Below, piece by piece: positions 63,289-64,000 of a stretch of DNA of 64,000 nt; within the stretch, counting starts at the first letter, position 1, and each line of letters opens with the position of its first letter. The position numbers were made by a program, and so were the translations under genes. The stretch comes from Parvularcula sp039818345 (GTDB lineage: Bacteria; Pseudomonadota; Alphaproteobacteria; Caulobacterales; Parvularculaceae): contig JBCBUC010000003.1 in NCBI GenBank assembly GCA_039818345.1, forward strand, positions 62,001 to 126,000. The letters run 5' to 3'. The notes under the pieces are model-generated. The model was not told where the DNA came from, ran no database searches, and saw nothing but the letters and a program-made list of their open reading frames with translations.

Positions 63289-64000
63289 CCTTCAAGCGCG
63301 TAGTCGATCGTCACCACCACACGGACGGTTTTAAAGCGGCTGCCGGATTCGCCGACATCCTCATAACCAGGCTGGGGCTGGATCGAGACGTAACCCTGTG
63401 AAGCCCGAACAATCGATCCCACGGACGCGCCAGAATCCGCCGCGAACTGGGACGCGCTGGCGCGTGCCGATGCTGTTGCTTGGGTCACCAGGGCCGGCTT
63501 GATTTCATTCAGACCGCTGAAAACATAACGCACCCCGCCATTGGCCAGCGCCACCCCCCGCCGAAGAAGCACGCCCTGCTGGCGCACGGCATCTTCGAGT
63601 GCCGCCACCTCCGCGGATCGGATCACCACGGTTTGGTCGAGGATAAACCGCGCATTCGGATCGTAATTGTCGGGCCGATAAAAACTCGCGAGCGCATCCT
63701 GAACAGAGAGATTACCAAGCTCCACCGCATCTGCACCGATAAGTGTCCCAGCGAAGAAAGCTCGCACCTCGGCCACATCGGCGTCGATCTCTGATTGCGC
63801 AACAGCCAGGTCAGGCGCCACCACACGGATCGAAAAGCGCCACACACCGACATCGGCTTCGACCGGCAGCTCCGCCGCACCGCGCACCGTCACCTGGCGC
63901 GACGGCTGAAGCGCATCGCGCGCCGCGTCACCGATCACTTGGCTCGATATCGCCCCGCCGACGGCAAGAAGGCCTGCGCTTACGACGATCGCCCATCCGC
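63285..64000 (-). CDS. SIMPL-domain (DUF541) protein, 5' end outside the window
   Basis: At least 238 residues; the frame is open to the right edge and the visible upstream part (GWAIVVSAGLLAVGGAISSQVIGDAA) is a membrane anchor or signal, so the internal GTG at 63938 is not the start. SIMPL core: VTVRGAAELPVEADVGVWRFSIRVVA, DQTVVIRSAEVAALEDAVRQQGVLLRRGVAL, AVTQATASARASASQFAADSG-like helix and KTVRVVVTIDYALEG. Such proteins are periplasmic or outer-surface oligomers of uncertain role. Its stop overlaps the convergent ABC-like gene by 4 bp. Confidence 0.88.
   Translation of the reverse strand, partial: GWAIVVSAGLLAVGGAISSQVIGDAARDALQPSRQVTVRGAAELPVEADVGVWRFSIRVVAPDLAVAQSEIDADVAEVRAFFAGTLIGADAVELGNLSVQDALASFYRPDNYDPNARFILDQTVVIRSAEVAALEDAVRQQGVLLRRGVALANGGVRYVFSGLNEIKPALVTQATASARASASQFAADSGASVGSIVRASQGYVSIQPQPGYEDVGESGSRFKTVRVVVTIDYALEG

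Overview
The window is chromosomal DNA of moderate to high GC from an alphaproteobacterium, most likely a marine Caulobacterales/Parvularculales/Hyphomonadaceae-type organism. The support is indirect: a CC0125/CC1285-type lipoprotein, two VPLPA-CTERM proteins, large TonB-dependent receptors, several hybrid histidine kinases, and an intergenic repeat of a kind I recall from Rhizobiales/Caulobacterales. No 16S gene or other decisive marker is present. About 50 protein genes (a few broken or partial), one tRNA, and several IS or gene remnants can be supported.

Layout. 0-3.3 kb: threonine/serine catabolism (kbl 3' end, sdaA) and a nitronate monooxygenase-like flavoprotein. 3.3-9.1 kb: an outer-membrane receptor and a subtilase autotransporter with a striking YGSLDAF heptapeptide array. 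9.1-15.7 kb: two tandem TPR hybrid histidine kinases and a membrane-anchored polyglutamine protein. 15.8-19 kb: a DUF1501/DUF1800 export pair, then 1.3 kb of mostly empty DNA. 20.3-25.4 kb: a membrane AraC regulator with an M20 lipoprotein peptidase, an OhrR-type regulator divergent from a haloperoxidase-like lipoprotein with a clear shared operator, and a GST. 25.5-27.8 kb: a zinc-homeostasis module (zur, a COG0523 metallochaperone, divergent hisI with an altered metal motif). 28.3-31.2 kb: a secreted VPLPA-CTERM nuclease and partner.

33.4-48.6 kb is the most interesting part: an apparently self-contained catabolic locus of a TonB receptor, a Na+ symporter, three tandem-domain SnoaL/NTF2-like proteins, a histidinol-dehydrogenase-family enzyme, a LacI regulator, a MetE-C-terminal-like zinc enzyme, an HpcH aldolase, an amidohydrolase, an SDR, a bicupin and an alpha/beta hydrolase. 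Near-identical palindromes (TTGCATTCGAATGCAA and close variants) stand before the symporter-side dehydrogenase/lacI operon and the divergent six-gene operon, with weaker versions before the receptor. This reads as one LacI-controlled uptake-and-degradation regulon. I cannot match it to a pathway I know.

48.7-56.4 kb is a decayed, probably horizontally acquired region: a GMC oxidoreductase remnant, IS3, ISNCY-like and IS66 remnants, an AT-rich small membrane gene and a 985-residue unknown membrane protein. It ends at tRNA-Ser(CGA). A diverged direct copy of the 155 bp next to that tRNA lies at 31.66-31.82 kb, so the catabolic locus could lie on an old tRNA-associated island. 56.5-64 kb returns to ordinary chromosome: CC0125-type lipoprotein, MATE pump, a YfiR/CHASE8 hybrid kinase pair, DUF2721, an ABC-type membrane domain without ATPase, and a SIMPL-domain protein cut by the window edge.
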